Source of the DNA: Gordionus sp. m RMFG-2023
Taxonomy: Eukaryota; Nematomorpha; Gordioida; Chordodea; Parachordodidae
Reading direction: 5' to 3'
Length of the DNA stretch: 64,000 nucleotides
NCBI RefSeq assembly: GCF_954871325.1
Contig: NC_088776.1
Coordinates: 46,456,569-46,520,568 of the forward strand
The position numbers and the translations under genes were made by a program. The notes under the pieces were generated by a model, which saw nothing but the letters and a program-made list of their open reading frames with translations, ran no database searches and was not told the origin of the DNA. Below, in pieces: positions 48,001-59,053 of this stretch (positions within the stretch are counted from its first letter, which is position 1; each line of letters opens with the position of its first letter).

Positions 48001-48959
48001 AAAAAATATAAAATCCCTAAAAAAAAATAAAATTACTTTAGCATCTTTTTCAACTTCGCCAGGTTTTATAGCGTTTTCTCTTTCGCTCTAAATAAATTTA
48101 TTAAATATAGCATAATTATAATTTAAAAAATTATATAATATTTATTACGTTGATTAGTTGTTGGAATAAACTCCAAACGGGCTCAGAAGTATCCCCTTTA
48201 ATGGCAGTCTCAAGAGATTTCTTGTATTCTAAAAAAAATAATAATTAATTTTCAATGAAAATTACTAAAATAATCTGCCAAAAATTAAAATTAAAAAATA
48301 TTGGTCCTTTACAAATAAAATTTATCTAAAATAAATAAAATATTCAAAAATATTTTATTACTTCGTTGATAGGCTTCCTTAATTTTCTTGATTTGACCGC
48401 TATCTTTAGAACAAAGCACACCAGTCATCGAATCGAGATCAGTTCCAGCACCCTATATTCATTTTAAAATGCCTATTTTAAATGCAAATCAAAAAAGTAG
48501 TATTCACTTTCATGGAAGAATATAAAATTTGAGCATCGTAATCTATCGGAGGCACCAACAGGTCTTTCAGCATCTCTAATGCGTGGAAAGAAAATTCCCA
48601 TTTAAACTTGTAACCCAAATCCTAGAATTTCCAAAAAAAATAATTAATATTGAAAATAATTAACAATTATATAATCTAAAATTACTTTTCCATAAAGGTC
48701 CTTGTAAACTTTGGCGATAATTTGTCTATCCGAATTAGATCTAGCGGTCATGACATTAACTACAGTTACTTCATTTGTACCTATATTAATTGATTTAAAA
48801 TTCAAGAATATAGAGTAAAAAATTTAAACCTATTCCTTTCATAGCCTGTCTTAAACTCACCGCATCTGCAGTGGCATTTAAGCCAGGAACATTCTTGATA
48901 GTTCCACCAAAATGGGTAGCAATAGCTGTAGAAGCTGGTCTATAGGGCGTTCTTGAAGC
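45038..48959 (-). CDS. Annexin B, divergent four-repeat annexin (10 exons, N-terminus uncertain)
   Basis: Exons in transcription order: 48959-48830, 48780-48686, 48621-48508, 48452-48362, 48228-48149, 48087-48037, 47617-47413, 47230-47172, 45273-45151, 45091-45038 (stop TAA). All are GT-AG, in phase, and encode 333 residues. Lengths 95, 114, 91, 80, 59 and 123 equal those of annexin A exactly, and the others keep the phase, so the two genes are paralogues. Repeat 1 has MKGIGTNE and repeat 2 GAGTD with GDTS. Repeat 3 has lost its calcium loop (LKHLKPNN replaces the GxGTDE block). Repeat 4 has KGGGTSDKK. The second half of repeat 1 is diverged (KWEFSF in place of the usual GELSG). It carries a longer N-terminus than annexin A, starting at an acceptor with ASRTPYRPAS. 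Phospholipid binding is probably kept but calcium affinity is likely altered. The last short exon is the least certain. Confidence 0.9.
45364..47107. mobile_element. hAT-like MITE ends bracketing nested MITE insertions in annexin B intron 8
   Basis: Termini CAGAGATCTACAGAGTTTTA on the left and, in reverse complement, CAGAGACCTGCGAACC on the right match the 33.2-kb MITE family. The flanks AATAAAAT and AATAAATA are a poor target duplication. Between them are pieces of the hairpin MITE family at about 45688-45840 (opening TAGTGTTGTTAAAAAGCCCG) and 46876-46985 (closing ATTTAACAACACTAG), plus unassigned AT-rich sequence. The whole lies between annexin B exons 47172-47230 and 45151-45273. Separate, unrelated half-elements would be the alternative reading. 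Confidence 0.5.
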
Positions 48960-49323
48960 CTTCGATTTAAAAAAACATCATATTTAATATAAAATAATTA
49001 TATCTTTATTTATCAATTAATACAAGTCAACACAAAATTTATATAAGAAAAAAAATAAAATAATATAAAGGTGAAATATAGTGTAAAATGATAAGAATAA
49101 GGAGGAAAAAGGGAATTTAGTGAAGGCCTGTGTAGAGAAGACTGCCATTGAAACTTATTCGTTTTAAAAACAGCTATAGCCATTCTGAGGAAAAGGCATT
49201 CTGGCGGATCGCCTGTATGCTTGCTGATGATCCTAAATCCTTGAAGATGGATAATGCAAGCTTATCAAAGAAAGTTAAGGTAGTGGATATTATTGGGATA
49301 AAGATGTGATATTCTGATATTTC

Positions 49324-51749
49324 CTAATATTTGAAAATTTTGTGTTGTTCTTTTTGCTCAAGTAGGTTTGGAGTTTGATTGGATAAAGCTGACGGATCTA
49401 TATAAGAATAATCCCAAACCAGAAATTGGCCCCGCTTCCATGAGATCAGGGTGATTCCGTCAGGTCGCTTTATATCGGATCTAAAATGTCCTGGTAGTTC
49501 AAGTATAGAGAGTATTTGGACAGATTTCAATGCTCGCTGGATCAAGGAATTGCATGAGAGTACCTGAGAATTCGTCCTTTGCACGATCTGCAATGTAAGC
49601 TTCCTTTGTAGGGAATTCTGCAGCCAGAGCAGAATGAGGAAAGGTTATTATACAATTTAGGCGGATTCCTATTGCGTGGGATAGCTCATTGTTGGTTAGT
49701 TGGAGTTGAAGATTTTTGAGAAAAATAACTTCCAAAAATTCAGGCCTGGATCCATTAATTAAAGAAGTGAAGAGAGACTGGTCTGTTCGTAGGATGCTAC
49801 AACTGGCTTGTCCCAATCCTTCTGTCAATTGGATTTGATTCGGGAGATGGGGCATCATCAACGTGTGTCCTCTAGAGCAGGATCTAAGGAAAATCATTTT
49901 GTTGGGTGTGAGACCTGATTGTGGGTTTCGAAAGTAGACTGCTCGAATTAAAGTGAGAGCAAGATCGGTGAGAGATCTAACCCTTAAACCACCACTTTTG
50001 GTGGATAATGAAGCTTTAGGCCATGCTATTTCATTGAATATTTGATTCAAAATATTTTCGAATTCCTTTTTTTATAATGAGAGGAGGACATCTAAAATAT
50101 AGGCGTTGAGCGCACAGCAAAAAGTGTTAGTGGAATGTTAAAGAAGTTTTGCGAAATTCAAGGAGGTCACCAAGCTTAAGAAGGATATCAAGAGTAAAGT
50201 GGAGGAAGGCACTGATTGCTATGAATCCGCCTACTTGGGAACCTAGATGTGTTAGCTCCTCCTTGGAGGTCATCTTGAAATTGTGGGGGTTTTGATTGGA
50301 GAAATTTACTTACACAAATTTGAATTTTATGGGGTTGAGAAAAAGACCAACAGCCCATTTTTTTGTACCGCCTTATGGTTTCCAATTGAGTTCCACTAAT
50401 GATTCCGTCTATATACCAGTCGTGGAGTGAAAGTGAACATTTTTGATTAATGGTTTAAATTATATTATTGATTGCAAGACAAACTATTAGTGGATCATCT
50501 TGATGGGTGCCCTCGGCTGAGTATTTTTTTGAGAGTTGAATTGCAAAATTGGAAATTGGTAACAAGAATAGAGAAATTTGGTGTAGCATGAGAATGATGT
50601 GCAGGTGCACACTGATTGCAAAATGAGTTACGAAAGAGGGTGTTGTACGCATTAGCAAAATCAATTTTGATAAATGTTTCATTCGTGAGATTGCTCTCCA
50701 AATAAAGACGAGTAAGATGTACAGCAGCCTCATATCCATAAATGACTCCTAACCCTAATTGAAATGGAATGGGAAGGTGAGAGACCTCATGTTTTATTCT
50801 GGATGTAATTATTTTAGTAACAAGGCGGCGGAACGATGAACCAATGGCTATTGGTCTGATATCTTTGTTAGGCTTCTGTAAGACTATAAGTCTGGCCTCA
50901 AAAAATGGCGGAGGCAAAGGGAACATCTACATATAAGATTCGATTGCACAAGTTTGTGATATTATGAAGGATGAAAGTTTGCGAGCTGATCAATGGAGAA
51001 GTTGTTTTCTGGAGGAATATGGGTCTGATTCCATCTAGGTCGCAGCAAAGTCTCGGTGGAAATATACTTCCTTACTTTGTCTGAGGTGAAATTGGAAACA
51101 AATGAGAATAAGGTTGTTAAGCGATTGGCGCTGAAGTGGAAGAAAGGAGTTTTGAGTTATGTCTCATCTGAGTGGACATTTAGTGAATTATAAGAAGAGA
51201 CCAATTTGAGAGTATTTTTAATATTTAAACAGTCGATTTTCTTTGAAATAAGTTTGGCTTTAAATGAGGGGCCCTTAAACTCTTGGAGAGGGGGAAAAAC
51301 GTTGCAGGAGGCTTCATTAATTTGTGAGTTAAAGAAATTCTTGATGGTTTATCAGTTAACCTAAGTTATCATAACCAAAGAATTAGAATTTAAGCCATTC
51401 CGCTCACTGTTATAGCTTTGAGAGGACAATCAGATAGAGACTTAGAGACTTGTAACCTAGCACCTTTGGAAATTCTTGATATGATGTTAGGTTTTCTGGT
51501 ATTGAAGAATAGGTCTGAGTAAGATATATTAGAAGCGTGATTTAAAGGGGGTTTTATGAAAGGGCTGGGAAGCGGGGAAGTATTCTGGATGAGAGTGAAA
51601 GTCTTGAAGAGGGCACCTGTTAATGATTGGTCCATGAACATAAAATACACCATATGATGTATATGTTTTAGAAAGACATATTTGAGTTCAAGGATAGCCA
51701 TTGTTATAATATCATAACGCGGTATGAATAAAGCAAAAGCTAATGCCAA
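49324..51749 (-). mobile_element. Decayed non-LTR retrotransposon with RT and C-terminal restriction-like PD-D motif
   Basis: Minus-strand pieces in order: an N-terminal stretch (51749-51390); RT palm (50926-50495) with RLIVLQKPNKDIRPIAIG and IKIDFANAYNTL; a GTHQDDPL block in a shifted frame (50739-50455), matching the usual GVQQGDPLGP; WYIDG near 50410, a degraded YxDD; a C-terminal region (50050-49499) with KASLSTKSGGLRVRSLTDLA; and finally KRPDGITLISWKRGQFLVWD (49593-49324), a PD-X(n)-D pattern as in restriction-like endonucleases of R2/NeSL-type elements. Frames shift several times and the catalytic aspartates are damaged, so the copy is dead. It lies just upstream of annexin B, or within its first intron if the leader exon at 53.2 kb is real. 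Confidence 0.75.
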
Positions 51750-51754
51750 ACATT

Positions 51755-52560
51755 AGAATGTAAAGCAAGTAATTTGAGTGAATGGTGCGACTACTTGTAA
51801 GAAAAATGAATTAATGCGATAATGAATGAATTTAAAGATATATCCTGATGCAAAAAAATTGATAAAAAGAAGCGCGAATGAATAACGCGAATACGAAGCG
51901 TTTTAAATAAGGGAAATAAAGTCATGTTATGGGTAGGCGATAATAAAGGCCTGAACTGGCAAATAGGTTAAATATATTAAATGAATGAGTCAAGATATAT
52001 GAAGTGGCGATAATGAATACTGTGAAAAATGATGCGAGATTAAAATATAAAAATTTTAAAAAAAAATAGAAACAATGCGAGCGAATAAAATTGAGATTAG
52101 AGAGGCGCGAATCATTAATAAATTTTTAATTTTGCGCCACAAAATCAATAGACCAGATGGATTATATAAGAAAAAATTAAATCGCGCGATAATTAATTTA
52201 GCGATAAAAAAATGGTGTTTAATATTAACGGGTTTTATTTTAAAAAAAAATGAACTCTGATACGAAAACGGAATAGCTCCAAAATTAACTAAAATGAAGC
52301 GAAATATTGTAAAGTTTTAATATATAAAAGATAAGCTATAAGAGCGCTAGATTAAAACTGAATTGCCAAATATAAAAGAAGGATTATTGGAATTAAGAGA
52401 AAAAATAAATACACAATACTTCTTGTGAGAAGTTTGTGAATTGATATGCAAAAATGGCAAATGAAATATCAAGCAAAGCGCGAGAAAGATCAGTATGAGA
52501 GGTTTCTAGATATTATTTTTAAAAAATGTGAACCTTGAACTATATCAATGATCTATTTTA
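51755..52560. repeat. Region dense in GCGAAT/GCGATAAT words
   Basis: Words such as GCGAATGAATAACGCGAATA, GGCGATAATAAAGG and GCGCGATAATTAATTTAGCG occur at irregular spacing. It looks like a strongly decayed version of the 14-15-bp arrays at 54.57-54.76 and 56.31-56.70 kb. The open frame at 52075-52260 is a by-product of this composition. No gene seen. Confidence 0.4.
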
Positions 52561-52929
52561 ATTAATGTAAAAAAAATGATTATTTATTAAATTCGTTTGA
52601 TAATTTTCAATTAATTTTAATACACTTAACTATACAACGACACATCAAATCAAGATCTAAAATTAAACATTCACAAGTAAAATGAATATACGATAGCACA
52701 AGCGGTATAATAAGACATCTAATCAGTAAATAAAAAAAAAATCTTTTCCCTTAAAAATCGTAAAATTAAACAACCAGTCTTGGTGGTTGTTGATATGCTT
52801 TACAAAAATGTGTAAACCTTCGCCTAAAAATCAAAAAAAAAATATAGGTTATTCTGGGCTCGTTGTAAAAAATATAATATAAATTAATGTTTCCCGAATT
52901 ACGATTTAAAAAAAATATTTAAATCTATT

Positions 52930-54000
52930 TTCGAATTAATAAAATTTGGGTGTTGGTTAGGCTCGCATTTAAAAATAAAATTTGAATGTCCAGACTTGAG
53001 CCCGAAAATCTGGAATGGGCGATGGGCCAAAAAATTTGAAGTCATAAAGGTCTAGATCGGACCCAAAGACATTCATTTTTTCATGAATATTTTTTTGACA
53101 AAATTATAAATCGATAAAATCTAATTTAAAAAAAATTATATAATATCTTTATTTTCTAACCTCTTGAGCATCGTAGAATTGTAGACAGAGTATATTTGAT
53201 AAAATAACTGCGATCGTGATTCTCATGCTAAAATGCTTTTTTTAAAATAATTATTCGATTTTTAAATAGATCATAAAAAAATTAATTTAATTAGCTATCA
53301 TTTCAATATTAAATAGAGGTATTAAGTTACGAAAACTTGTTATATAATTTTAAAACTTACATCTAGCTACCATAATCTATTATGAATAAATTTTATTTTT
53401 ATTTATCCAAATCCTGCCAAAAATTAAAATTATTTATAACAGATTCAAGGATAATAGTGAAACTAAAAGAAGAGCATAATTATGAAAAAAAATGACAAAT
53501 GGTTCGAAATAATTATAAAAAAAATTATCTTTATTTTGTTGCAAAAATTATCTTTATTTTGTTGCAATTTTTTTTTAAAAAATGTTATTTTTCAATTGGA
53601 CTAGATTTCTCGATCAAACCATATTCAGATTCACAAAATCATTCATCGGACATGTTATTTGGTCGATCCAGATCTTAATTTTGATATTTCCAATCTAATA
53701 AAGTCAAAATTTCAGGCCCGGCCAGAATTTTATAAAATTTCTTTTCTCCAGACCGGTTCGGCTTGAAAAAAAATATGGGCCAGCCTGATTTAAAAAAAAA
53801 TTAATCAGTTGGAAAATCAAAAGCATCAGCATTTAATATTTATTTACTGCTCATATTTTCTATTTTATCGTTAAAATAATTGGTAAAATACAGTCAACGA
53901 AATTTTAAAAATTTCGGACCGGACTGAATATTGATCATAAATAAAAATTCGGGCCCTGCTAAAACACTTCTCAAAAAAATCTCCGGTTGGGCGTGAAGAT
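52930..54000. repeat. G/C-word repeat blocks flanking the candidate leader exon
   Basis: Blocks with GAGCCCGAAAATCTGG and GGATCGGACCC-like words lie at about 52955-53070, and blocks with CAGGCCCGGCC and GACCGGTTCGGC at about 53715-53990. They resemble ends of the hAT-like G/C-word MITEs. Exact termini and target duplications could not be placed. Confidence 0.35.
53161..53226 (-). CDS. Candidate secretory-leader exon, possible 5' exon of annexin B
   Basis: From an ATG at 53226 the minus strand reads MRITIAVILSNILCLQFYDA, then QE, ending at a GT donor (GAG before GTTAGA) in phase 0. This has the charge, hydrophobic core and small residues of a signal peptide. The next recognised coding exon downstream on this strand is annexin B exon 48959-48830, which also starts in phase 0 and reads open, so a splice between them would be in frame. 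Against this, another frame of the same stretch (from an acceptor AG before CATGAG) is also open and could belong to an unrelated upstream gene. The distance of 4.2 kb includes a retrotransposon. Confidence 0.28.
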
Positions 54001-54569
54001 AAAAATTTTAATCCTATATTTTTAAAATATATTTTGGGGATGACATATTTCTAAAATAAGAGTACAGTGATGACCCAAATTCTTGGAGAAAAAAAAACAA
54101 TAGTAGGAAAAATTTTTTTTCTTGAGTTGGACCATAAACATATTTGTGCTGATCGATATCAAATTTACTCCGTTTCGTTGAAACTAAAAATAAATGAAAT
54201 CCAATGAGTTAATATTCGTAGTCTTGAGTGTACTAAAGAATAAATCTTTTCAGAGTTTGACAAATTTTTTGAGCAAAAATGTATTTTTTAACATTTTTAA
54301 TTTCACCTTGAAAGAATTTTAATGCATGAAAATTAAAAAAATTTCACTTATAAAAGATTTTTTAGAAAGGCTTCTGGCATTTTTAGGTAAAATTGGATCA
54401 AAAATCTCTCTCTAAAAATAAATCAAAATATTTTGAAGATTTTTTTCAAGCTTTGATTCTCTGTTATTAATAAAAAAAATAGATTAAATTTTATTTTAGA
54501 AGAGAAAGGGGTTTTTTATTTGTAGATTTGGATATTTTAAATTTAATCTATCATTTTCGTATCACGTCA

Positions 54570-54755
54570 ATACCGCGAATATTTTAACGCGAAATGTATT
54601 ATCGCGAATGCATTACCGCGAATGTTGATTCCCGCGAAAAGTAATTATAGAGAATTCATTACCGTGAATGACTTTTACGAATGCATCATAGCAAAAATAG
54701 TATCACGAATAGCGAATGCATTATAGCGAATGAATTATCGCGAATACATTAAGTA
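54570..54755. repeat. Degenerate 14-bp tandem array (GCGAATGCATTATC)
   Basis: About eleven imperfect units of GCGAATGCATTATC, spacing 13-17 bp. The same unit in the opposite orientation forms the array at 56310-56695. Confidence 0.8.
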
Positions 54756-54829
54756 TTAAAATTCTTTGCTACCACTTACTTTATAATAAGGAGTTCATCA
54801 TTAATATGTATATTTTTTAAATATGTTAC

Positions 54830-54875
54830 CTTTTAGAAGTTCCTGGTCGATAATATTTTCCACCGGATCTTTGTT
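54830..54875 (-). CDS. Candidate exon of an unidentified minus-strand gene
   Basis: A 46-bp frame between a good acceptor (TTTCTTTATAG) and donor (AAAAG before GTAACA) reads NKDPVENIIDQELLK and ends in phase 1. Phase is compatible with the candidate exon at 55969-56094 upstream. A downstream continuation is possible at about 54200, where after an acceptor (TTTATTTTTAG) the frame reads STKRSKFDIDQHKYVYGPTQ. The family is not recognised. Confidence 0.3.
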
Positions 54876-55506
54876 CTATAAAGAAATTCTTTAGACTCTC
54901 TAATTATATTGTAATTCATTTAGAAAGTTCAGACCTTTTTAAAAAACCAGAGAACCAGCCTAATTGACGTTTCTATAATTATTTAACGTAGCGTTAGTTG
55001 ACATAATTTTATTAATTTTAGGTTCTATAGACCAAATTTTATCATCAGACTTTGTATATCGATAAAAAATTTAATTTAACATATAGGGATTTTATTTATT
55101 GATACCAATTTGTTTAAATATGGTGTCCATAGACATATGCTTGTATTTCATCATATGATTACAACAAACTTTGTGTCATGATATACACTAATTTCCATCG
55201 CATTGTAATGTCTTTCTTTAGAAAATGTCGAAGCCTTTGCAGCAGATTGCTTACAATATTTTATTAACTCTTTTACACTTGGAAGATGTTATCAAACGAT
55301 TTTACATCATATATTATAACACTCTCCCCTTCTTCCCCCACTCCCTTCATTTCCTTTAGTATATCAAAATTAGAACAAAGGAATAACAAATACATACTAC
55401 CCTTTTTAATTTCTATGCCAATCTTGAGTTATAACCCCAGTGCCCAATTGTAAAAGGGTCTGTTCGCGAACAACACTGTTTGAATGGTTAAGCCTTGGTA
55501 GTCGCT

Positions 55507-55728
55507 AGTGTGTAAAAAGGCTCGATTTGAGCCGATTTTTAAAAATGGCTAATTAAATATTTTAGCCCGAAAAATATTGTATAGGCCTCAAAATTTCGTT
55601 AATAGATGTCCAAATCTTTTTGCCATCTATGAGCAAAATTTTAAGGCCTGCATAATATTTTTAGAGGTAAAATATTGAGTTAACAGTTTTTAAAAATCGG
55701 CTTAAATCGAGCCTTTTAACAACAATAG
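55507..55728. mobile_element. Hairpin MITE, copy g (most complete)
   Basis: The left end AGTGTGTAAAAAGGCTCGAT and the right end ATCGAGCCTTTTAACAACA form inverted repeats of about 35 bp. The palindromic core is AAAATTTCGTTAATAGATGT, then CCAAATCTTTTTGCCATCTA and TGAGCAAAATTTTAAGGC. The flanks do not give a clean 8-bp duplication. Confidence 0.8.
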
Positions 55729-55968
55729 TAGCGGTCTATAAATCTGGTTATAAGCAATTAGAATTAACCTTAATATTTTAATTTCTTCGTATTATTTAGA
55801 GAAAATATTTATTCGAGCTTTTCCATGGGGGGGGGGGGGGGTGCTTCATAATAAAAACTTTCATGATTAAAGCAATATTCCTATTTTCCAGCATAACATA
55901 AGGATTTTCATGACCTACGCTTCCTGAGAAAGATATCTTACTCTGCTAATATATTTTTTTTATAGGAC

Positions 55969-56094
55969 CTTGCCTTCTACCATATAAAATGGAATCATAG
56001 ATAAGTTCGCTTCAGCTTGTTTAATTAATTTTAATCCGTCTCTGCTGGCTTTTAAAACTTTTGTTTTAAATCTTTCTATAAAACCTCTTTTAAT
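55969..56094 (-). CDS. Candidate exon of an unidentified minus-strand gene
   Basis: A 126-bp open frame between acceptor CATACTTTCAG and a weak donor (AAG before GTCCTA). It reads IKRGFIERFKTKVLKASRDG, then LKLIKQAEANLSMIPFYMVE. Lysine-rich amphipathic helices are suggested. It begins and ends in phase 0, which fits the candidate exon at 54830-54875. I do not recognise the protein, and chance is possible in this sequence. Confidence 0.3.
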
Positions 56095-56309
56095 CTGAAA
56101 GTATGCATATTTAAAAACGCCTATTTAACAATCAATTAATATAAAAATTTAGTTTCTTTATCTATTATTTCTTAGAATCTTTTAGATTTCCAAAAAAAAA
56201 TGTTTTTAAAGTCCAACTTTAACTTAATTTCCAGCAACTAAGTCTGTCTACCGATAAATATAAAATTGTAATTTTCATAAAACTGCATTCCCGATATTAC
56301 AACTGATGT

Positions 56310-56695
56310 AATTCATTTAAAATAATGCATTCGCGACAATGCATTTCCGATCATACATTTGCGCTAATACATTTTCTATAATGCATTAGCGTTAATGCAT
56401 TCGCTATAATATATTCTCTTTAAATTTTAGCGATAGTGCATTCGCGATAATACATTCTCTGTAAAACATTTGCTGGAATTCATTCGCTGTAATACATTCG
56501 TGATAATTCATTCGCTGTAATGTATTCGCCATAATAGATTTGCTATAACACCTTCGCGGTATTACATTCGCGCTAATACATTCGCTATAGTATCTTCGCT
56601 GTATTATATTCGCTATAAAGCATTCGCGATAATGTATTTGTATTATATTCGCGATAATGCATTCGCGGCAATACATTCGCTATAATATTAGTAAA
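56310..56695. repeat. 14-15-bp tandem array in inverted orientation (GCATTCGCGATAAT)
   Basis: Roughly 25 imperfect units of GCATTCGCGATAAT. The array reads as the reverse complement of the array at 54570-54755. The minus-strand frame through it (56676-56404) gives a repeating peptide (RECIIANII) that is only a by-product of a 15-bp period. Confidence 0.85.
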
Positions 56696-56699
56696 ATTC

Positions 56700-58765
56700 T
56701 TATAAATACTATGCGGAAGGAGAATATCGAGCAGGTTATTCATAAGAATCTCTGGGAAAAAGGATAATTTGATCTATTAACGCAATAGCTTTAAGATGGG
56801 GGAAGGGGGTATGTAAGTTAAAAAAAAAATTATTATGGATTACTTCCTTCTATAAAATATAAAATAAAATTTATATCCATACTACCAACTTCCCCCTCTT
56901 TCCAATCCAAAATTTAATTTAAATATTGGTTAGAATTATAAATCCTATTTTATATTCTTTCTTGTTATTTTATTTATACCGAGCAATACAATACGTCTCA
57001 AAAGAAAAATGATTACTAAATTTTCGGGATTATATCTAAGGATATAAGGTTTGGTAAATGGGTTAAACCTATAAAAACAAGGCACCCAAGCCTAAAAATT
57101 AATTTATCAAGAGAAAAATTGATGACATCACTACATACATAGTCGAATAATCGCTGGGCAACCCTCCCCCTTCCTCTAAAGCATAAAGCCCTCCCTCCAT
57201 AAAATTTTAGCTTCTTCCATCAATTATACTTTAGATATAATTAATTATATTAATTTATAAAAAAGGCTCCTATTTAATCGCGCTTAGAATTAACACTGAA
57301 CGCTCAGAAAAAATAGTTTTCTTAGAATTATTTTTTAACACTCAGATTAAAAACTTGATGACCCGGGAAAATAATATTAATTGCTCTTATATAAAACTGA
57401 AACACTAGATTAAAAAATGAATCGCTCAGAAAATCATCATAGATTTTAAAAATATCAATGAAATTTAGTAAAAATTCTGAGCTTGCTTAAAGTAGTCTTT
57501 TTTAATTATGAAAAATTGAAGGCAAAAATCTGAGCGTTTCAGTTTTTACTCTGAGCGAAATATGTGATAAAAAAAATTTTGGATATTATTTATAAATATT
57601 AATCAAATGAAGCCAATATTTATCGACTTCATTTCAACAAAACTATTACAAGAATAAAATTCAGGATAGCAATTTTGTATGTGATTATCGTTGGTAAATG
57701 GTGATAATCGACTGGTTGCTACTATAGTTGGGTAATGGCTAATTCTACAGGCGTTTTCTAAAAAAAATTCGTTAATATAAAGGCTATTTAATTTATATTA
57801 GTTTCTTTCAAATTAGAGCTGCTATATTTTTATAAAAAACCCCGAGGACAATGTCATAGTTTTCGGCAAAAAACTCGGTTTAGCCAGCTAAAAATTGGCC
57901 TAAGATAAAAATATAATAATTACTCAACTATAATTGTTACCATATTAAAAAATTTGCAATAAATTTATATTTTTTTTATCAAATATAATTATTCCATGCA
58001 TTTTTTTTTAAATTTAATACATTAAAACCACAAACGCTATTTGGGGTAACGTTATTACAGATCTCAGTTTTTAAAAAATTTTATACTTCTTGTTTTTTTT
58101 TACAAAAAAATCTCCATAAGCACTGATTTGTGCATAACTGTTAACAAGTGCCACAAAGCAAAAGTGATAAGTTAAATCTTAACTCACAAATTTGAGTTTT
58201 TAAGTTTATAAACATAAATGCTTCAAAATAATTTGTTAGATTAATTAGAATTTTTCAAATTTAAATATATAAGTTCATTGGCGTAAGCAGCCCCTTTCCT
58301 CCAGCCAAAAAATTCAGATGTCGGCTAAAGTATTTTTCAAAAATATTACTGTTTTATGATTAATTTATATTTAATAATAATTAATCCTACCTCTTAGCGC
58401 ATATATATTCCAATATTAACATTTATTTATTCACAGCAGAAAAACACATGTAAATAATTTATTCTATGAATATATCATTTCTTTGGCGTTATATATCTAC
58501 CATTTAAAATTTCTTACCCCACAAAATTAAAGCAAAATATTTCAAAAATGTGTCATGGATTTGTTTGAGACACGCAGCTGAAAGCATGATATTGGTTCTT
58601 AAGGAAATTAGGGCAAATTGAGTAAAAAGCAGAACTCCATTAATTCAATATTTGTTCTGGCAAGCAAGGCAATCCCATCGTTTCAATATTAATAAGTCAG
58701 TCGAAGAATACTATAATATAAATTATAACACGTGAATGAATTTTGATTAATCAGGTAGGCCTTAC
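56700..58765. other. Intergenic sequence with an inverted-repeat element
   Basis: At 57280-57560 words of the type AACACTGAACGCTCAGAAAA on the left pair with CTGAGCGTTTCAGTTTTTAC on the right, an inverted-repeat element of about 280 bp. At 57840-57920 a stretch with GACAATGTCATAGTTTTCGG resembles 13830-13880 (GACTGATGCGATAGTTTTGG), another dispersed repeat. No gene recognised. Confidence 0.45.
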
Positions 58766-58935
58766 AATCTAATTTTATTACCACAAAACCGTCCGAATCT
58801 ATTTCAAATCTTGATGAGAAAAAATAAAACATTGGTAGATTTTTATAGGATGTTAAAGTATTCCATGATACATTACTAGCTGAATGCAAACTATGGTATA
58901 AAAGATCAATATGGTTGATAATGTTCCGAAAAATG
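58766..58935 (-). CDS. Candidate exon of an unidentified minus-strand gene
   Basis: Between acceptor GTATATAG and a strong donor (GATT before GTAAGG), 170 bp remain open. The frame reads IFRNIINHIDLLYHSLHSAS, then NVSWNTLTSYKNLPMFYFFS and SRFEIDSDGFVVIKLD. Composition is clearly less biased than surrounding AT-rich frames. It may belong with the candidate exons at 55969-56094 and 54830-54875, in that order, but phases cannot be tied together without the missing exons. No family recognised. Confidence 0.33.
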
Positions 58936-59053
58936 CTATATACTTCGCATAATTTTTAAACATATTAAAATTTTATATTTTAATAACGCTAACCTTTAGT
59001 ACTTCTACCAATAAACATTTTCTTATAATAATAATAAAAACATATCTGAGAAG

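Noticed and set aside
51390-51749. Independent host gene of 119 codons
   Set aside because: It lies in the same orientation directly upstream of the decayed reverse transcriptase and is better explained as its N-terminal part, although it has no recognisable motif of its own.
56404-56676. A 90-codon repetitive protein (RECIIANII repeats)
   Set aside because: It is the translation of a degenerate 15-bp DNA array. The frame stays open only because the period is a multiple of three.
54570-56695. CRISPR-like array
   Set aside because: Units are contiguous or nearly so, degenerate and without unique spacers of regular length. The surrounding genome is an intron-bearing eukaryote.
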